A DNA stretch of 64,000 nt from Streptomyces chartreusis (GCF_008704715.1 NZ_CP023689.1:8618001-8682000), one strand, 5' to 3'; positions 25,273 to 33,908 are shown, counted from the stretch's first letter. Numbers and translations: made by a program. Notes: generated by a model not told the origin, from the letters alone.

Positions 25273-26196
25273 TCAGCGCACCGACGTACCCTGCGGCTGC
25301 GGCGGGGCGATGCCCAGCGCCGTCGTGTACATCGACAGGGCCAGCTTGCCGATCGCCGGGTACGCGCCGAGCGACTCGGCGGCGGAGCAGCCCGCCTCCT
25401 GCGCGGCCTCCGCGATCAGGCTCGGGTCGATCTCCGGCCCTATCAGGTACGGCGCCAGCGCCAGCTGCTGCGAGCCCGAGGACCGCAGCTGCTCGGCGAC
25501 GGCCGTGATCGAGCCCTCCTGGTCCAGGGCGGCCGCCATCACCGGCACGGCCAGGCGCGCGGCGAGCAGCATGCCGGTGATCCCGGCCGCCTGCACGGCC
25601 TCCTCGCCGCCGACGGACGCCAGGATGATGCCGTCCGCGGCCGTGGCCACGGTGAACAGGCGGGCGCGGTCGGCGCGGGCCAGCCCGGCCTCCGACAGGC
25701 GCACGTGCAGCGCCTCGGCGAGCAGCGGGTGCGGGCCGAGCACATCGGTCAGGTCGGCCGCGACACGGCTGTCCATCACGGCCTGGCGGATGACGCGCAG
25801 CAGCGCGCTGTCCGGGCCGGCGAGCAGCGGCACGACGACGGCGACGGGGCCCTCGGGCTCCTTGGCCTCCACGCCGGCGGCGAGCGCCTGCTCATAGCGG
25901 GCGGTGCGCTCCTCGGCGGCGTGCACCAGCACCGACTGGAGCGTGGGGAACTCCGCGTCATCACCGTCGACGTACCCGATGCGGGCGTCGAGGCCGGGGA
26001 GCTCGGAGCGGGCGATGCTCACGACCTCCTCGGCGAGGCCGCGGGTGGCGGCGCTAGGCGTGCCCGGCACCGCGAGAACAAGCGAGGGCGCACCCTCGGG
26101 AGCCGCCAACGGCTCGGGTCGGCGGTGCCGCCCGGGCTGACGAGGTCGCGGCATTCGTACTGGCAGGCCGGACGCGGGCCCAGTGGGGGAGCTCAT
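25273..26196 (-). CDS. CbiX/sirohydrochlorin-chelatase-like protein
   Basis: A 307-residue protein with two CbiX-like halves: SLVLAVPGTPSAATRGLAEE, AVVVPLLAGPDSALLRVIRQ and LGPHPLLAEALHVRLSEAGL, then AVPVMAAALDQEGSITAVAE and LALAPYLIGPEIDPSLI. Class II chelatases of this fold insert cobalt, iron or nickel into tetrapyrroles. Catalytic histidines are sparse here (for example GPHPLL), and no cobalamin or sirohaem gene adjoins, so activity is uncertain. The first 35 residues are Pro/Arg rich. It runs opposite to the lactonase. Confidence 0.7.
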   Translation of the reverse strand: MSSPTGPASGLPVRMPRPRQPGRHRRPEPLAAPEGAPSLVLAVPGTPSAATRGLAEEVVSIARSELPGLDARIGYVDGDDAEFPTLQSVLVHAAEERTARYEQALAAGVEAKEPEGPVAVVVPLLAGPDSALLRVIRQAVMDSRVAADLTDVLGPHPLLAEALHVRLSEAGLARADRARLFTVATAADGIILASVGGEEAVQAAGITGMLLAARLAVPVMAAALDQEGSITAVAEQLRSSGSQQLALAPYLIGPEIDPSLIAEAAQEAGCSAAESLGAYPAIGKLALSMYTTALGIAPPQPQGTSVR

Positions 26197-26223
26197 GGCG
26201 ACGCATGTTACTGGCTTCTTGGG

Positions 26224-26240
26224 CTCCCCTGTTCGGGGAG
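26224..26240. terminator. Small hairpin between kinase-like and CbiX-like genes
   Basis: CTCCCC (26224-26229) pairs with GGGGAG (26235-26240) in the 120-base gap downstream of the minus-strand kinase-like gene. It has no T-run, so the termination call is weak. Confidence 0.35.
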
Positions 26241-26316
26241 GGTGCAGGTGAGCGGTATCCGTCCGCTTTTGTCTGATTGAGTTACCTGCGGTGTGGAAGT
26301 GGGCGGCGTAGCGGGA

Positions 26317-27294
26317 TCAGTCCCCTTTTTCGGTCACCACGCAGAGCATCGCCTCGTCACTGGGCAGAGTCAGCCGATCCGTTGCCAGGTCGGTCGCGAT
26401 GCGCACCGACCCCTGTAGCGGGTCCCCGTCGGCCGGCACCCGCCGTGCCTGCGGCAGTCGCTTCGACAACTCCTCGTCCAGGGGTGCGACAAGAGGGGCG
26501 CCCATGTTCAACAGACCACCGGTGACCGTGACTTGGGGATCCCCGGTGGCGGGGCAGACCGCGGCCGCGGAGTCCGCCATGTGCCGTGCCGCGGCCCGCA
26601 GGATGCCCGCGGCGACCGGGTCGCCGTCGGCGCAGCCGGCCACTTCGGGAGCGAACGAGGCCAGGACGGCGGGACGGTCCGGACGCGGGTAGAGCTTGCC
26701 GGGCAACCCCCGCACCGGGCCGAACATTTCTTCCGCGCGGCCGAGCAGGGCCGGCGATCCGTCGGACCGTCCGTCGTGCGCGCGCATCGCCGCCTCGAGC
26801 CCGGCCCGCCCGATCCAGGCACCGCCGCCGCAGTCGCCGAGCAGATGACCCCAGCCGTCCGCACGACGCCAGCGCTTCAGGTCGGTGCCGATCGCGATGA
26901 GTCCCGTGCCCGCCGCCACGACCGCACCCGGCCGGGCCCCGAGGGCACCCACGTACGCGGTGACGGCATCGGCGACCAGGGCGACCCGCCTGATGCCGAA
27001 CTCGCGCTCCAGAGCGCCCGGCAGTTCGGCACGCAGCCCGTCGCCCAGGCTGGCGAGCCCGGCGGCCCCCACGGAGACCGCGCCCGGCGCCGCGATGCCC
27101 GACTCGGCCACCGCCGCCCGCACCATGGGCACGAGCTGCTCCATGAAGTGCCCGGCGTCGATGCCCCGTTCGCCGGTGCGAACGGGCTCACGCGACTCGC
27201 GCCGGGCCAGCACCCCACGGCCGACGTCGCCGACGACGATCCGCATGCCGGATCCGCCGGAGTCGACCGCGATGAACCCGGCGCCGCCGGTCAC
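26317..27294 (-). CDS. BadF/BadG/N-acetylglucosamine-kinase-like ATPase
   Basis: A 325-residue member of the ASKHA superfamily close to actinobacterial N-acetylglucosamine kinases. Phosphate 1 motif is FIAVDSGGSGMRIVVGD, the central part has VAAGTGLIAIGTD and WGHLLGDCGGGAWIGRAGLE, and the adenosine region has VTVTGGLLNMG. It should phosphorylate an amino sugar such as GlcNAc, although substrate is not decided by sequence. Its ATG overlaps the stop of ung by four bases, an unusual coupling of a DNA-repair gene with a sugar kinase. Confidence 0.8.
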   Translation of the reverse strand: MTGGAGFIAVDSGGSGMRIVVGDVGRGVLARRESREPVRTGERGIDAGHFMEQLVPMVRAAVAESGIAAPGAVSVGAAGLASLGDGLRAELPGALEREFGIRRVALVADAVTAYVGALGARPGAVVAAGTGLIAIGTDLKRWRRADGWGHLLGDCGGGAWIGRAGLEAAMRAHDGRSDGSPALLGRAEEMFGPVRGLPGKLYPRPDRPAVLASFAPEVAGCADGDPVAAGILRAAARHMADSAAAVCPATGDPQVTVTGGLLNMGAPLVAPLDEELSKRLPQARRVPADGDPLQGSVRIATDLATDRLTLPSDEAMLCVVTEKGD

Positions 27295-27977
27295 GGCAGG
27301 CGCCAGTCCACGGGCCGGCCGCCCTGGCCGACCAGGAGGTCGTTGGCGCGGCTGAACGGACGGGAACCGAAGAAGCCGCGGTCGGCCGACATGGGGGAGG
27401 GGTGGGCGGACTCCACCGACGGCAGACTGCCCAGCAGTGGGCGGAGGTTACGGGCGTCGCGGCCCCAGAGGATGGACACCAGCGGCTTGCCGCGCGCGGC
27501 GAGTGCGCGTATGGCCTGCTCGGTGACCTCCTCCCAGCCCTTGCCACGATGGGCGGCCGGTTTGCGCGGGGCCGTGGTGAGCGCCCTGTTGAGCAGCAGC
27601 ACACCCTGTTCGGTCCACGGCGTCAGATCTCCGTTGGACGGCTGCGGCAGCCCCAGGTCGGTGTTGAGCTCCCGGTAGATGTTGATGAGGCTGCCCGGCA
27701 GCGGACGTACGTCGGAGGCCACCGAGAAGGAATGCCCGACGGCATGTCCCGGGGTGGGGTACGGGTCCTGTCCGACGATCAGGACCCGTACGTCGTCGAA
27801 GGGCTGCTGGAAGGCCCGCAGGACGTTCGGCCCGGCCGGCAGATAGGTGCGTCCCGCGGCGATCTCCGCGCGCAGGAAGTCGCCCATCGCGGCGATCCGT
27901 TCGGCTACGGGTTCCAGAGCCTTCGCCCAGCCCGCTTCGACGATTTCATGCAAGGGTCGTGGTGCCACGGGCGTCAC
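27291..27977 (-). CDS. ung: Uracil-DNA glycosylase (family 1)
   Basis: A 228-residue enzyme that removes uracil from DNA to start base-excision repair. Motif A is VLIVGQDPYPTPGHAVGHSF with the catalytic Asp; actinobacterial enzymes have Pro where E. coli Ung has His. The uracil pocket and DNA-intercalating loop appear as LLLNRALTT and ESAHPSPMSADRGFFGSRPFS with the catalytic His. Length is normal. The stop overlaps the start of the kinase-like gene, so both are likely made from one message. Confidence 0.95.
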   Translation of the reverse strand: MTPVAPRPLHEIVEAGWAKALEPVAERIAAMGDFLRAEIAAGRTYLPAGPNVLRAFQQPFDDVRVLIVGQDPYPTPGHAVGHSFSVASDVRPLPGSLINIYRELNTDLGLPQPSNGDLTPWTEQGVLLLNRALTTAPRKPAAHRGKGWEEVTEQAIRALAARGKPLVSILWGRDARNLRPLLGSLPSVESAHPSPMSADRGFFGSRPFSRANDLLVGQGGRPVDWRLP

Positions 27978-28041
27978 CCTACTGCCGTAAGGGCAGCGTT
28001 GATCAACCAGTGGCCAAGGCCGGGCCGTAAGCCGCCACGAC

Positions 28042-29127
28042 TCATGCGATCACCGCGGCCCTGACGCACAGCACGTCCGGCAGATGGGAGGCCAGCTGCC
28101 GCCAGCTGTCGCCGTCGTCAGCGGAGGCGAACACCTCGCCGTTGCGGTTGCCGAAGTAGACGCCCGCCGGGTCCGCGTCGTCCGTGCACATCGCGTCGCG
28201 CAGCACCGTGCCGTAGTGGTCCTCCTGCGGCAGACCCGCCGACAGGGGCTCCCAGCTCTTGCCCGCGTCCGCCGTACGGAAGACGCGGCAGCGGCGGTCG
28301 GCGGGGACACGGTCGGCGTCGGCGTTGATCGGGAAGACGTACGCCGTCTCGCCGCGGTGCGGGTGCGCGGCCGCCGCGAAGCCGAACGTGGACGGCAGGC
28401 CCTCGCCGATGTCGGTCCAGCTGGCGCCCGCGTCGTCGCTGCGGTACACGCCCCAGTGGTTCTGGAGATACAGCCGGTCCGCGTCCGCCGAGTCCTGCGC
28501 GATCTTGTGCACGCACTGGCCGAACTCCGGGTTCGGATCCGGCAGGAACACCGCGGAGACACCGGAGTTGGACGGTGCCCAGCTCGCGCCGCCGTCGGCG
28601 GTCCTGAACACTCCGGCGGTCGACACGGCGACCGTCACGGCCTTCGGGTCGCGCCGGTCGGTGATCACCGTGTGCAGGCCCTCACCGCCGCCACCCGGCA
28701 CCCACTTCGAGCGGGTGGGGTGCTCCCACAGCGGGCGGACCAGTTCGAAGGTCTCGCCGCGGTCCGCCGAGCGGTACAGCGCCGCCGGTTCCGTGCCCGC
28801 GTAGACCACGTCCGGCTCGGCGGCCGCCGGGTGCAACTGCCACACCCGCTCCAGGGAGGCGTCGGTGTCCTTGGGGAACTTCACGGCCGGCCGGGCCGGT
28901 TCGGTCCAGGTGCGCCCCAGGTCGTCGGAGTGGAACACGGACGGGCCCCAGTGCGCGCTGTCGCCGCCGGCCAGCAGCCGCGGGCGCTCGCCGCGGGTGT
29001 CGATCGCGACCGAGTACACGGCCTGGGCGTTGAAGTAGGGACTCTCGTCGAACTCCCAGGTGTCACCTCGCCTGCGCCCGATGAACAGGCCCTTGCGTGT
29101 CCCCACGGCGAGCAATACCTCGGTCAT
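28042..29127 (-). CDS. BNR/sialidase-like beta-propeller protein
   Basis: A 361-residue protein built from repeated S/F-x-D-x-G-x-T/S-W Asp-boxes: FHSDDLGRTW, YRSADRGETF, FRTADGGASW, YRSDDAGASW, FRTADAGKSW and FASADDGDSW, typical of sialidase/YCF48-like propellers. There is no signal peptide or catalytic arginine triad that I can place, so true sialidase activity is doubtful; many close relatives are annotated only as exo-alpha-sialidase by the BNR repeats. ATG 29127 is preferred over GTG 29136 because GGAGGTGAT lies 8 bases before it. It stands alone. Confidence 0.8.
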   Translation of the reverse strand: MTEVLLAVGTRKGLFIGRRRGDTWEFDESPYFNAQAVYSVAIDTRGERPRLLAGGDSAHWGPSVFHSDDLGRTWTEPARPAVKFPKDTDASLERVWQLHPAAAEPDVVYAGTEPAALYRSADRGETFELVRPLWEHPTRSKWVPGGGGEGLHTVITDRRDPKAVTVAVSTAGVFRTADGGASWAPSNSGVSAVFLPDPNPEFGQCVHKIAQDSADADRLYLQNHWGVYRSDDAGASWTDIGEGLPSTFGFAAAAHPHRGETAYVFPINADADRVPADRRCRVFRTADAGKSWEPLSAGLPQEDHYGTVLRDAMCTDDADPAGVYFGNRNGEVFASADDGDSWRQLASHLPDVLCVRAAVIA

Positions 29128-29401
29128 GCCGATCACCTCCGCGACGCCTTTGTCTCAGACACGGGCCAGTCTGCACCCAGGCACTGACAGTCACCTCCGG
29201 AAACGGCGACGCCGCAGGTCAGGGCGGCGATGATAGCTCCCGGCCGCACTGTGCGGGCGCGTTTCGCGAAGACGCCGGCGAGGGCCGCGTGCCCCGTGCC
29301 ACCGTCGAGTCGGTAGGTGCCGTGAGCATCCGCCTGCCGGCTCCCGTATGGGAGGGAGGTCGGTAGGGCATGTTCGTGCGCTCATGAGGAGGAAGCCTTC
29401 G

Positions 29402-29989
29402 ATGGCGTTCCGTGGTCCGCAGGTGTGGCTGTGGCGTTGGCGGCGCAACCCGCTCAGGCGCCGGGCCGACGCGGTGGAGGCCTGGGTGCTGCTCGCCGCC
29501 TGGGTGGTCACCGTCCTCGCCGGAGTGCTCGCGGGCCTGGCGACGGCCGGCACGGTGGAGCAGGGCATGGCCAGGGAACGCGTCGAGTGGCGGCCCTCGG
29601 TGGCCCTGCTCACCGAACAGGCGCCGGGCCCGGCCGACTCGCGCCCCGCCACCTCCAGCAGCGAGCAGGTGTGGGCGAAGGTCCGCTGGAGCGCGCGCGA
29701 CGGCTCTGCGCACACCGGGCAGGCCCGCGTCCAGCCCGGCAGCGGCGTCGGCACACCCGTCACTGTCTGGACCGATCCGCAGGGCCGCCTGGTGACGAGA
29801 CCCGCGACCCCCTCCGAGGCCCGCACCCGGGCCGCACTGGTCGGCGGCATCGCGGGCGTCTGCGCCGCGTGCGTCCCCTTCGTCGCGGGCCGGGCCGTCC
29901 GCAGCCGGCTGGAGAGCCGGCGCATCGACCAGTGGGGCTACGAATGGGCGCGGTTCGGCCCGTTGTGGGGCGGCCGGACCAGGGGGTGA
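29402..29989 (+). CDS. Rv1733c-like membrane protein
   Basis: A 195-residue protein with two hydrophobic segments, VLLAAWVVTVLAGVLAGLAT near residue 30 and AALVGGIAGVCAACVPFVAG near 145, flanking an exported-looking loop of about 95 residues. This architecture, plus WRRNPLRRRADAVEAWVLL, matches the Rv1733c family of mycobacterial and Streptomyces membrane proteins of unknown role. AGGAGGAAG stands 6 bases before ATG 29402. It converges on the AidB-like gene with a 28-base gap. Confidence 0.8.
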   Translation: MAFRGPQVWLWRWRRNPLRRRADAVEAWVLLAAWVVTVLAGVLAGLATAGTVEQGMARERVEWRPSVALLTEQAPGPADSRPATSSSEQVWAKVRWSARDGSAHTGQARVQPGSGVGTPVTVWTDPQGRLVTRPATPSEARTRAALVGGIAGVCAACVPFVAGRAVRSRLESRRIDQWGYEWARFGPLWGGRTRG

Positions 29990-30017
29990 CGGCCGGGCAC
30001 CCACCCCCGCCCGGACC

Positions 30018-31691
30018 TCACCCCTGGGCCGGCAGTGCCCGCTCCAGAATCCCGTCGACGTCGGCCGAGTCGGGCAGCGTTCCGAACGCGTGCCCCCAGT
30101 CGCCGCCGAGCCGGGTCGCGCAGAACGCGTCGGCGACCGCCGCGGGGGCGTGCCGGACCAGCAGGGACGCCTGGAGGGCCAGGGCCATCTGCTCGACCAG
30201 ACGGCGGGCACCCGCCTCCGAACCCGAGGCCAGCATGTCCTTCAGCCGGACGACGGCCGCGTCGAGCCGGGCGTCCGCGCCGCGCGCCGAGGTGAGTTCG
30301 GCGAAGAGGGCGTCGGCGGTGCCCTGCTCCCGGCTCAACGCCCGCAGAACGTCGAGGGCGTTGACGTTCCCCGAGCCCTCCCAGATCGACAGCAGGGGAG
30401 CCTCGCGGTAGTGGCGGGGCATGCCGGAGTCCTCGACATAGCCGTTGCCGCCCAGGCACTCCAGGGCCTCCGCGGTGAACGCCGGGCCCCGCTTGGTGAC
30501 CCAGTACTTGCCGACGGCCGTCGCGATCCGGCGGAACGCCGTCTCGGTCCCGTCCGCGTCGGCGCCGCGCACCGCCCGGTCGGCCGCTCCGGCCAGCCGT
30601 AGCGTGAGCGTGGTGGCCGCCTCGGACTCCAGTGCCAGGTCGGCCAGGACGTTGCGCATCAGGGGCTGGTCGACCAGCCGGGCGCCGAACGCGCTGCGGT
30701 GCAGGACATGGTGCCCCGCCTCGACGAGCGTCTTGCGCATCAGCACCGCCGACGACATCACGCAGTCCAGCCGGGTGCAGTTGACCATCTCGATGATCGT
30801 CTTCACGCCCCGCCCCTCGGGCCCGACCAGCCAGGCGACGGTGCCGTCGAACTCCGGCTCGGAGGAGGCGTTGGAGCGGTTGCCCAGCTTGTCCTTCAGA
30901 CGCTGGATGCGGAAGGTGTTGCGGCTGCCGTCGGGCAGGACGCGCGGCACGAGGAAGCAGGACAGGCCCCCGGGCGCCTGGGCCAGGACGAGGAAGACGT
31001 CGCACATGGGCGCCGAGGTGAACCACTTGTGGCCGCGCAGCGTGTACACGCCGGGCTCGGCCGTCGGCCACGCCGTGGTCGTGTTCGTACGGACGTCGGA
31101 GCCGCCCTGCTTCTCGGTCATCCCCATGCCCGCGAGCAGACCCCGCTTCTCCGTTGGCACCCGCAGCCCCGGGTCGTACTCCCGGCTGGTCAGCAGCGGT
31201 TCGTAGACCTTCGCCAGCTCGGGCTGCCGGCGCAGCACGGGGACGGCCGCGTACGTCATCGACGTCGGACAGCCGTGCCCGGCCTCGGTGTGCCCCCACA
31301 CCATCCCGCCGGCGGTACGGGCGACATGGGCGCCGGGCCGCTCGTCCCCCCAGGGCGCCGCCGCGAGGCCCTCGCCGACCGCGACCCGCATCAGGTGGTG
31401 CCAGCTCGGGTGGAACTCGACCTCGTCGACGCGATGCCCGTACCGGTCGTGCGTCCGCAGCTCGGGCTCGTGCCGGTTGGCCTGCTCACCCCACTCCTGG
31501 GCCTGGACGCTCCCGGCCCGCAGACCGAGCCGCCGGACGTCCTCCTCGGCCCACCCGGCGCCCTCCCGGCGCAGCCCTTCCAGCAGGGCCGTGTCCTGCG
31601 CCGCGTCGTACGGCGCCAAAGGCGGGGGCTGGTTGGTGACGTCGTGCGTGGCGTACTGCCCGGACTGCTCCTGCGCGAGTATCGAGACCAT
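30018..31691 (-). CDS. AidB-like acyl-CoA dehydrogenase family protein
   Basis: A 557-residue flavoprotein close in length and sequence to E. coli AidB and isovaleryl-CoA-dehydrogenase-like proteins: GMGMTEKQGGSDVRTNTT, YTLRGHKWFTSAPMCDVFLV, LGNRSNASSEPEFD and ECLGGNGYVEDSGMPRHYRE are family hallmarks. AidB binds DNA and is linked to alkylation protection; acyl-CoA dehydrogenase activity is low. ATG 31691 (MVSILAQEQ) is chosen as the first family-like residue. It is divergent from a PaaX-family regulator 75 bases away, which may control it, though PaaX proteins are also known from phenylacetate pathways. Confidence 0.88.
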   Translation of the reverse strand: MVSILAQEQSGQYATHDVTNQPPPLAPYDAAQDTALLEGLRREGAGWAEEDVRRLGLRAGSVQAQEWGEQANRHEPELRTHDRYGHRVDEVEFHPSWHHLMRVAVGEGLAAAPWGDERPGAHVARTAGGMVWGHTEAGHGCPTSMTYAAVPVLRRQPELAKVYEPLLTSREYDPGLRVPTEKRGLLAGMGMTEKQGGSDVRTNTTTAWPTAEPGVYTLRGHKWFTSAPMCDVFLVLAQAPGGLSCFLVPRVLPDGSRNTFRIQRLKDKLGNRSNASSEPEFDGTVAWLVGPEGRGVKTIIEMVNCTRLDCVMSSAVLMRKTLVEAGHHVLHRSAFGARLVDQPLMRNVLADLALESEAATTLTLRLAGAADRAVRGADADGTETAFRRIATAVGKYWVTKRGPAFTAEALECLGGNGYVEDSGMPRHYREAPLLSIWEGSGNVNALDVLRALSREQGTADALFAELTSARGADARLDAAVVRLKDMLASGSEAGARRLVEQMALALQASLLVRHAPAAVADAFCATRLGGDWGHAFGTLPDSADVDGILERALPAQG

Positions 31692-31718
31692 ACCGCCAGT
31701 GTTGCACCATCTCTGCGG

Positions 31719-31727
31719 TTGCAGCAA
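31719..31727. promoter_or_regulatory. TTGCAGCAA palindrome between aidB-like and paaX-like genes
   Basis: TTGC-A-GCAA is a small perfect repeat, and GTTGCA occurs again at 31701-31706. The pair lies in the 75-base shared promoter region of the divergent genes, a natural place for a regulator site. Too short to be decisive. Confidence 0.3.
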
Positions 31728-31766
31728 TCCTGTAATACGTCGAGCCGGCACGTAAGGTACCTGGCC

Positions 31767-32522
31767 ATGCCGAACAACGCCTCCCCGCAGGCCGACGAGG
31801 TGGAACTGCGTCCGCTGTCCGCCCGCTCGGTCGTCCTCAGCCTGCTGCTTGGTCTGCATCCGCCGGAGCTGCCGGTGAAGGACCTGGTGAGCTCAGTGGA
31901 GCCGTTCGGGATCGCGGGATCGACCCTGCGGGCGGCGCTCAGCCGGATGACGGCGGCCGGTGACCTGCGCCGCGCGGACACCGTCTACGGCCTCAGCGAC
32001 CGGCTGCTGGAACGCCAGCGGCGCCAGGACGACGCCGTCCACCCGGGGACCCGGACCTGGGGCGGCGACTGGGAGATGGTCGTGGTCACCGCCACGGGGC
32101 GGGGCGCCGCCGAACGCGCCGAACTGCGCACCGAGCTGACCCGCCTGCGGCTCGCCGAACTCCGCGAGGGCGTCTGGCTGCGGCCTGCCAACCTGCGCCG
32201 CGCCCTGCCGGCCGGCCTCGACCAGGTGACCCAGCACTACACGGCCCGCCCCGAGCGCCCGCCGCACGAACTGGCCGCGAGCCTGTGGCCGCTGGACGCC
32301 TGGGCCGGCACGGGACACGCCCTGCTCGCCCATGTCGCCCGCGCGCGGCGGCCGTCGGACCGCTTCACCGCCTTCGCGGCCGTCGTACGCCATCTGCTCG
32401 CCGACCCGGTGCTGCCCGGCGAACTCCTCCCGCCCGACTGGCCCGGCGCGGGACTGCGGGAGGCGTACGCCGACTACCGGCGGGAGCTGGCACGGGACGT
32501 ACGCGCGCGTGAGGGCCGCTGA
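31767..32522 (+). CDS. PaaX family transcriptional regulator
   Basis: A 251-residue protein with the PaaX arrangement: an N-terminal winged HTH (RSVVLSLLLGLHPPELPVKD, GIAGSTLRAALSRMTAAGDL), a middle domain with WGGDWEMVVVTATGRG and RLAELREGVWLRPANL, and a C-terminal helical part with FAAVVRHLLADPVLPGELLP. In E. coli PaaX represses paa genes and responds to phenylacetyl-CoA. Here it is 20 kb from paaABCDE and divergent from the AidB-like gene, so it may govern that gene instead. ATG 31767 gives the family start. Confidence 0.85.
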   Translation: MPNNASPQADEVELRPLSARSVVLSLLLGLHPPELPVKDLVSSVEPFGIAGSTLRAALSRMTAAGDLRRADTVYGLSDRLLERQRRQDDAVHPGTRTWGGDWEMVVVTATGRGAAERAELRTELTRLRLAELREGVWLRPANLRRALPAGLDQVTQHYTARPERPPHELAASLWPLDAWAGTGHALLAHVARARRPSDRFTAFAAVVRHLLADPVLPGELLPPDWPGAGLREAYADYRRELARDVRAREGR

Positions 32523-32563
32523 CCGGTCGACGCGGCACGCGCGTGCCCTTCCGCAACGACACG

Positions 32564-32606
32564 GCGGCCGTCCGGAGCGCCGAGCGGGAGCGCTTCGGAC
32601 GGCCGC
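32564..32606. terminator. Strong bidirectional terminator
   Basis: GCGGCCGTCCGGAGCGC (32564-32580) pairs with GCGCTTCGGACGGCCGC (32590-32606), 17 bp with one G-U, around a nine-base loop, between the paaX-like gene and the convergent pectate lyase. TTTC follows on the plus strand. Confidence 0.8.
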
Positions 32607-32639
32607 TTTCACTGTGGGGGGACTACCTCCTGACGCGGG

Positions 32640-33422
32640 CTACCGGTAGGTGATGTCCGAGCTGGAGTACAGGCAGTTCGTGCTGTCGGGGCCCGTACCG
32701 ACGGCCGTGTTGTTGTTGTACTTCTGGCACGGGACGACCTTGCGGCCGGAGTCGTTGAGGATCGTGATGCCGCGCAGCGTCGCCACGTCGCCCCGGTTCA
32801 CGTTGATGCCGACGAGGCGGGCCGTGGACCCCGTGCCGGTCACCTCGATGTTGCTGAGGTTGACCTTCCGCGTGTACTGCGTGGAGCAGTCGCCGCACGA
32901 GCGGTACAGCGTCTTGAACTCGCTGACCGCGAAGTTGGAGACGTTCAGGGTGCCGGGCCCGTTGTGCTGGAAGACCTTGTCGGCGGCCTTCTTGGCGCCG
33001 CCGCCGGTCACGGTGTAGGTGGAGCCGCCGCGGAAGGTGGCGGCGTCCTCGCCGACGTCCTCCCACCACACGTTCTGGAGGGTGCAGTTGCCCTCGCAGT
33101 GGATGCCGTCGGCGCCGGGCGCGCCGATGATGACGTTCTTCAGCGTCGCGCCGGCCGCGAGCTCGAAGATCGGGTCCTGGCCCTCCTCCTGTCCGTCGCC
33201 GGCCAGGTCGCCGCTGCCGTAGTAGCGGACCATGCCGCCGTCCCGGACGCCGGACACCTTGATGGTCGAGCTCACCGGCTGGCTGCCGGAGGCCGACGGC
33301 CAGGTCGCGGCGCTCGCCGGCGGAGCTCCTACTGTCGTGATCATGACAGACGAGAGGCCGAGTGCGGCCAGGCCGCCGGTCAGCGCGCGCCGCCGGGCGC
33401 GCGTCTTTGCTGGTGAAGTCAT
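32640..33422 (-). CDS. Secreted pectate lyase (PL3 family)
   Basis: A 260-residue secreted enzyme. Residues 1-39 form a Sec-type signal with a basic start and an alanine-rich core ending ASAA. The mature part has PL3 features: GDGQEEGQDPIFELAAGATL, IIGAPGADGIHCEGNCTLQN, WWEDVGEDAATFRGG and NGPGTLNVSNFAVSEFKTLY. It cuts polygalacturonate by beta-elimination with calcium. Two cysteine pairs (CEGNC, CGDC) are present. No carbohydrate-binding module follows. It is divergent from the CBM2 esterase across a 591-base gap that carries sugar-repressor-like palindromes. Confidence 0.9.
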   Translation of the reverse strand: MTSPAKTRARRRALTGGLAALGLSSVMITTVGAPPASAATWPSASGSQPVSSTIKVSGVRDGGMVRYYGSGDLAGDGQEEGQDPIFELAAGATLKNVIIGAPGADGIHCEGNCTLQNVWWEDVGEDAATFRGGSTYTVTGGGAKKAADKVFQHNGPGTLNVSNFAVSEFKTLYRSCGDCSTQYTRKVNLSNIEVTGTGSTARLVGINVNRGDVATLRGITILNDSGRKVVPCQKYNNNTAVGTGPDSTNCLYSSSDITYR

Positions 33423-33475
33423 GTCCCGATGCCTTCTTCCGGTTGGGGGGTGGTCAGTTCTTCCTTCGGGGGAGG

Positions 33476-33616
33476 TCAGAGCTTTCCTGCGCCCGCGCCG
33501 CCCGTCACCGCGGCGGCGACGGTGGACGCGGACTCCGCGGTGCAGCCGTAGGGCGGCGAGGTGAAGGCGCCGACCCGGGGGATCTCGGTCGCGGCTCCGC
33601 CGAGATCTGCCGTCAC
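33476..33616 (-). pseudogene. Coding-like remnant, unrecognised
   Basis: On the minus strand about 46 codons ending at a TGA (33476) read VTADLGGAATEIPRVGAFTS and on to GGAGAGKL, nearly all with G or C in the third position. No start with a Shine-Dalgarno is seen and the frame loses this bias upstream. I read it as the C-terminal stub of a lost gene, or a very short peptide gene, of unknown family. Confidence 0.3.
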
Positions 33617-33802
33617 CAGTGCGGTTCTATGCGGGCGTGCACGTGGGGGGATGGTTCGCATGCGGATGCGTCCCTTCGGGGAGTATCGACACGATCAAGT
33701 ACGTGAACGATGTGCATCAGATAGAACGTCGTGCGCGGGCAGGGTGGCCATGTGGGGGTGTTGCAGAGCGGCTCGGTCACACTGTTGAACGGAACGTATG
33801 GG

Positions 33803-33814
33803 GTAAGCGCTTTC
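33803..33814. promoter_or_regulatory. LacI-type palindrome (GTAAGCGCTTTC)
   Basis: The core AAGCGCTT (33805-33812) is a perfect palindrome and the flanks fit the GAAAGCGCTTTC pattern of LacI-family sugar repressors. It could serve either the pectate lyase or the esterase. Confidence 0.4.
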
Positions 33815-33894
33815 TGGTCAACGCTTCGCGCGGAGGAATTCAGCCAGTTCCAGCGCGGACGGGAGCGGCGGTAAGGGCTCTCTGATCGATGCCG

Positions 33895-33908
33895 TGGGAG
33901 CGCTTCCA
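33895..33908. promoter_or_regulatory. CebR-like box before esterase gene
   Basis: TGGGAGCGCTTCCA matches the Streptomyces CebR operator TGGGAGCGCTCCCA at 13 of 14 positions. CebR represses cellulose-utilisation genes until cello-oligosaccharides appear. It is 106 bases before the start of a secreted CBM2 esterase, a sensible target. Confidence 0.65.

Noticed and set aside
26197..26316. Cobalamin riboswitch before the CbiX-like gene
   Set aside because: I find only a small hairpin and no B12-box-like sequence in the 120-base gap.
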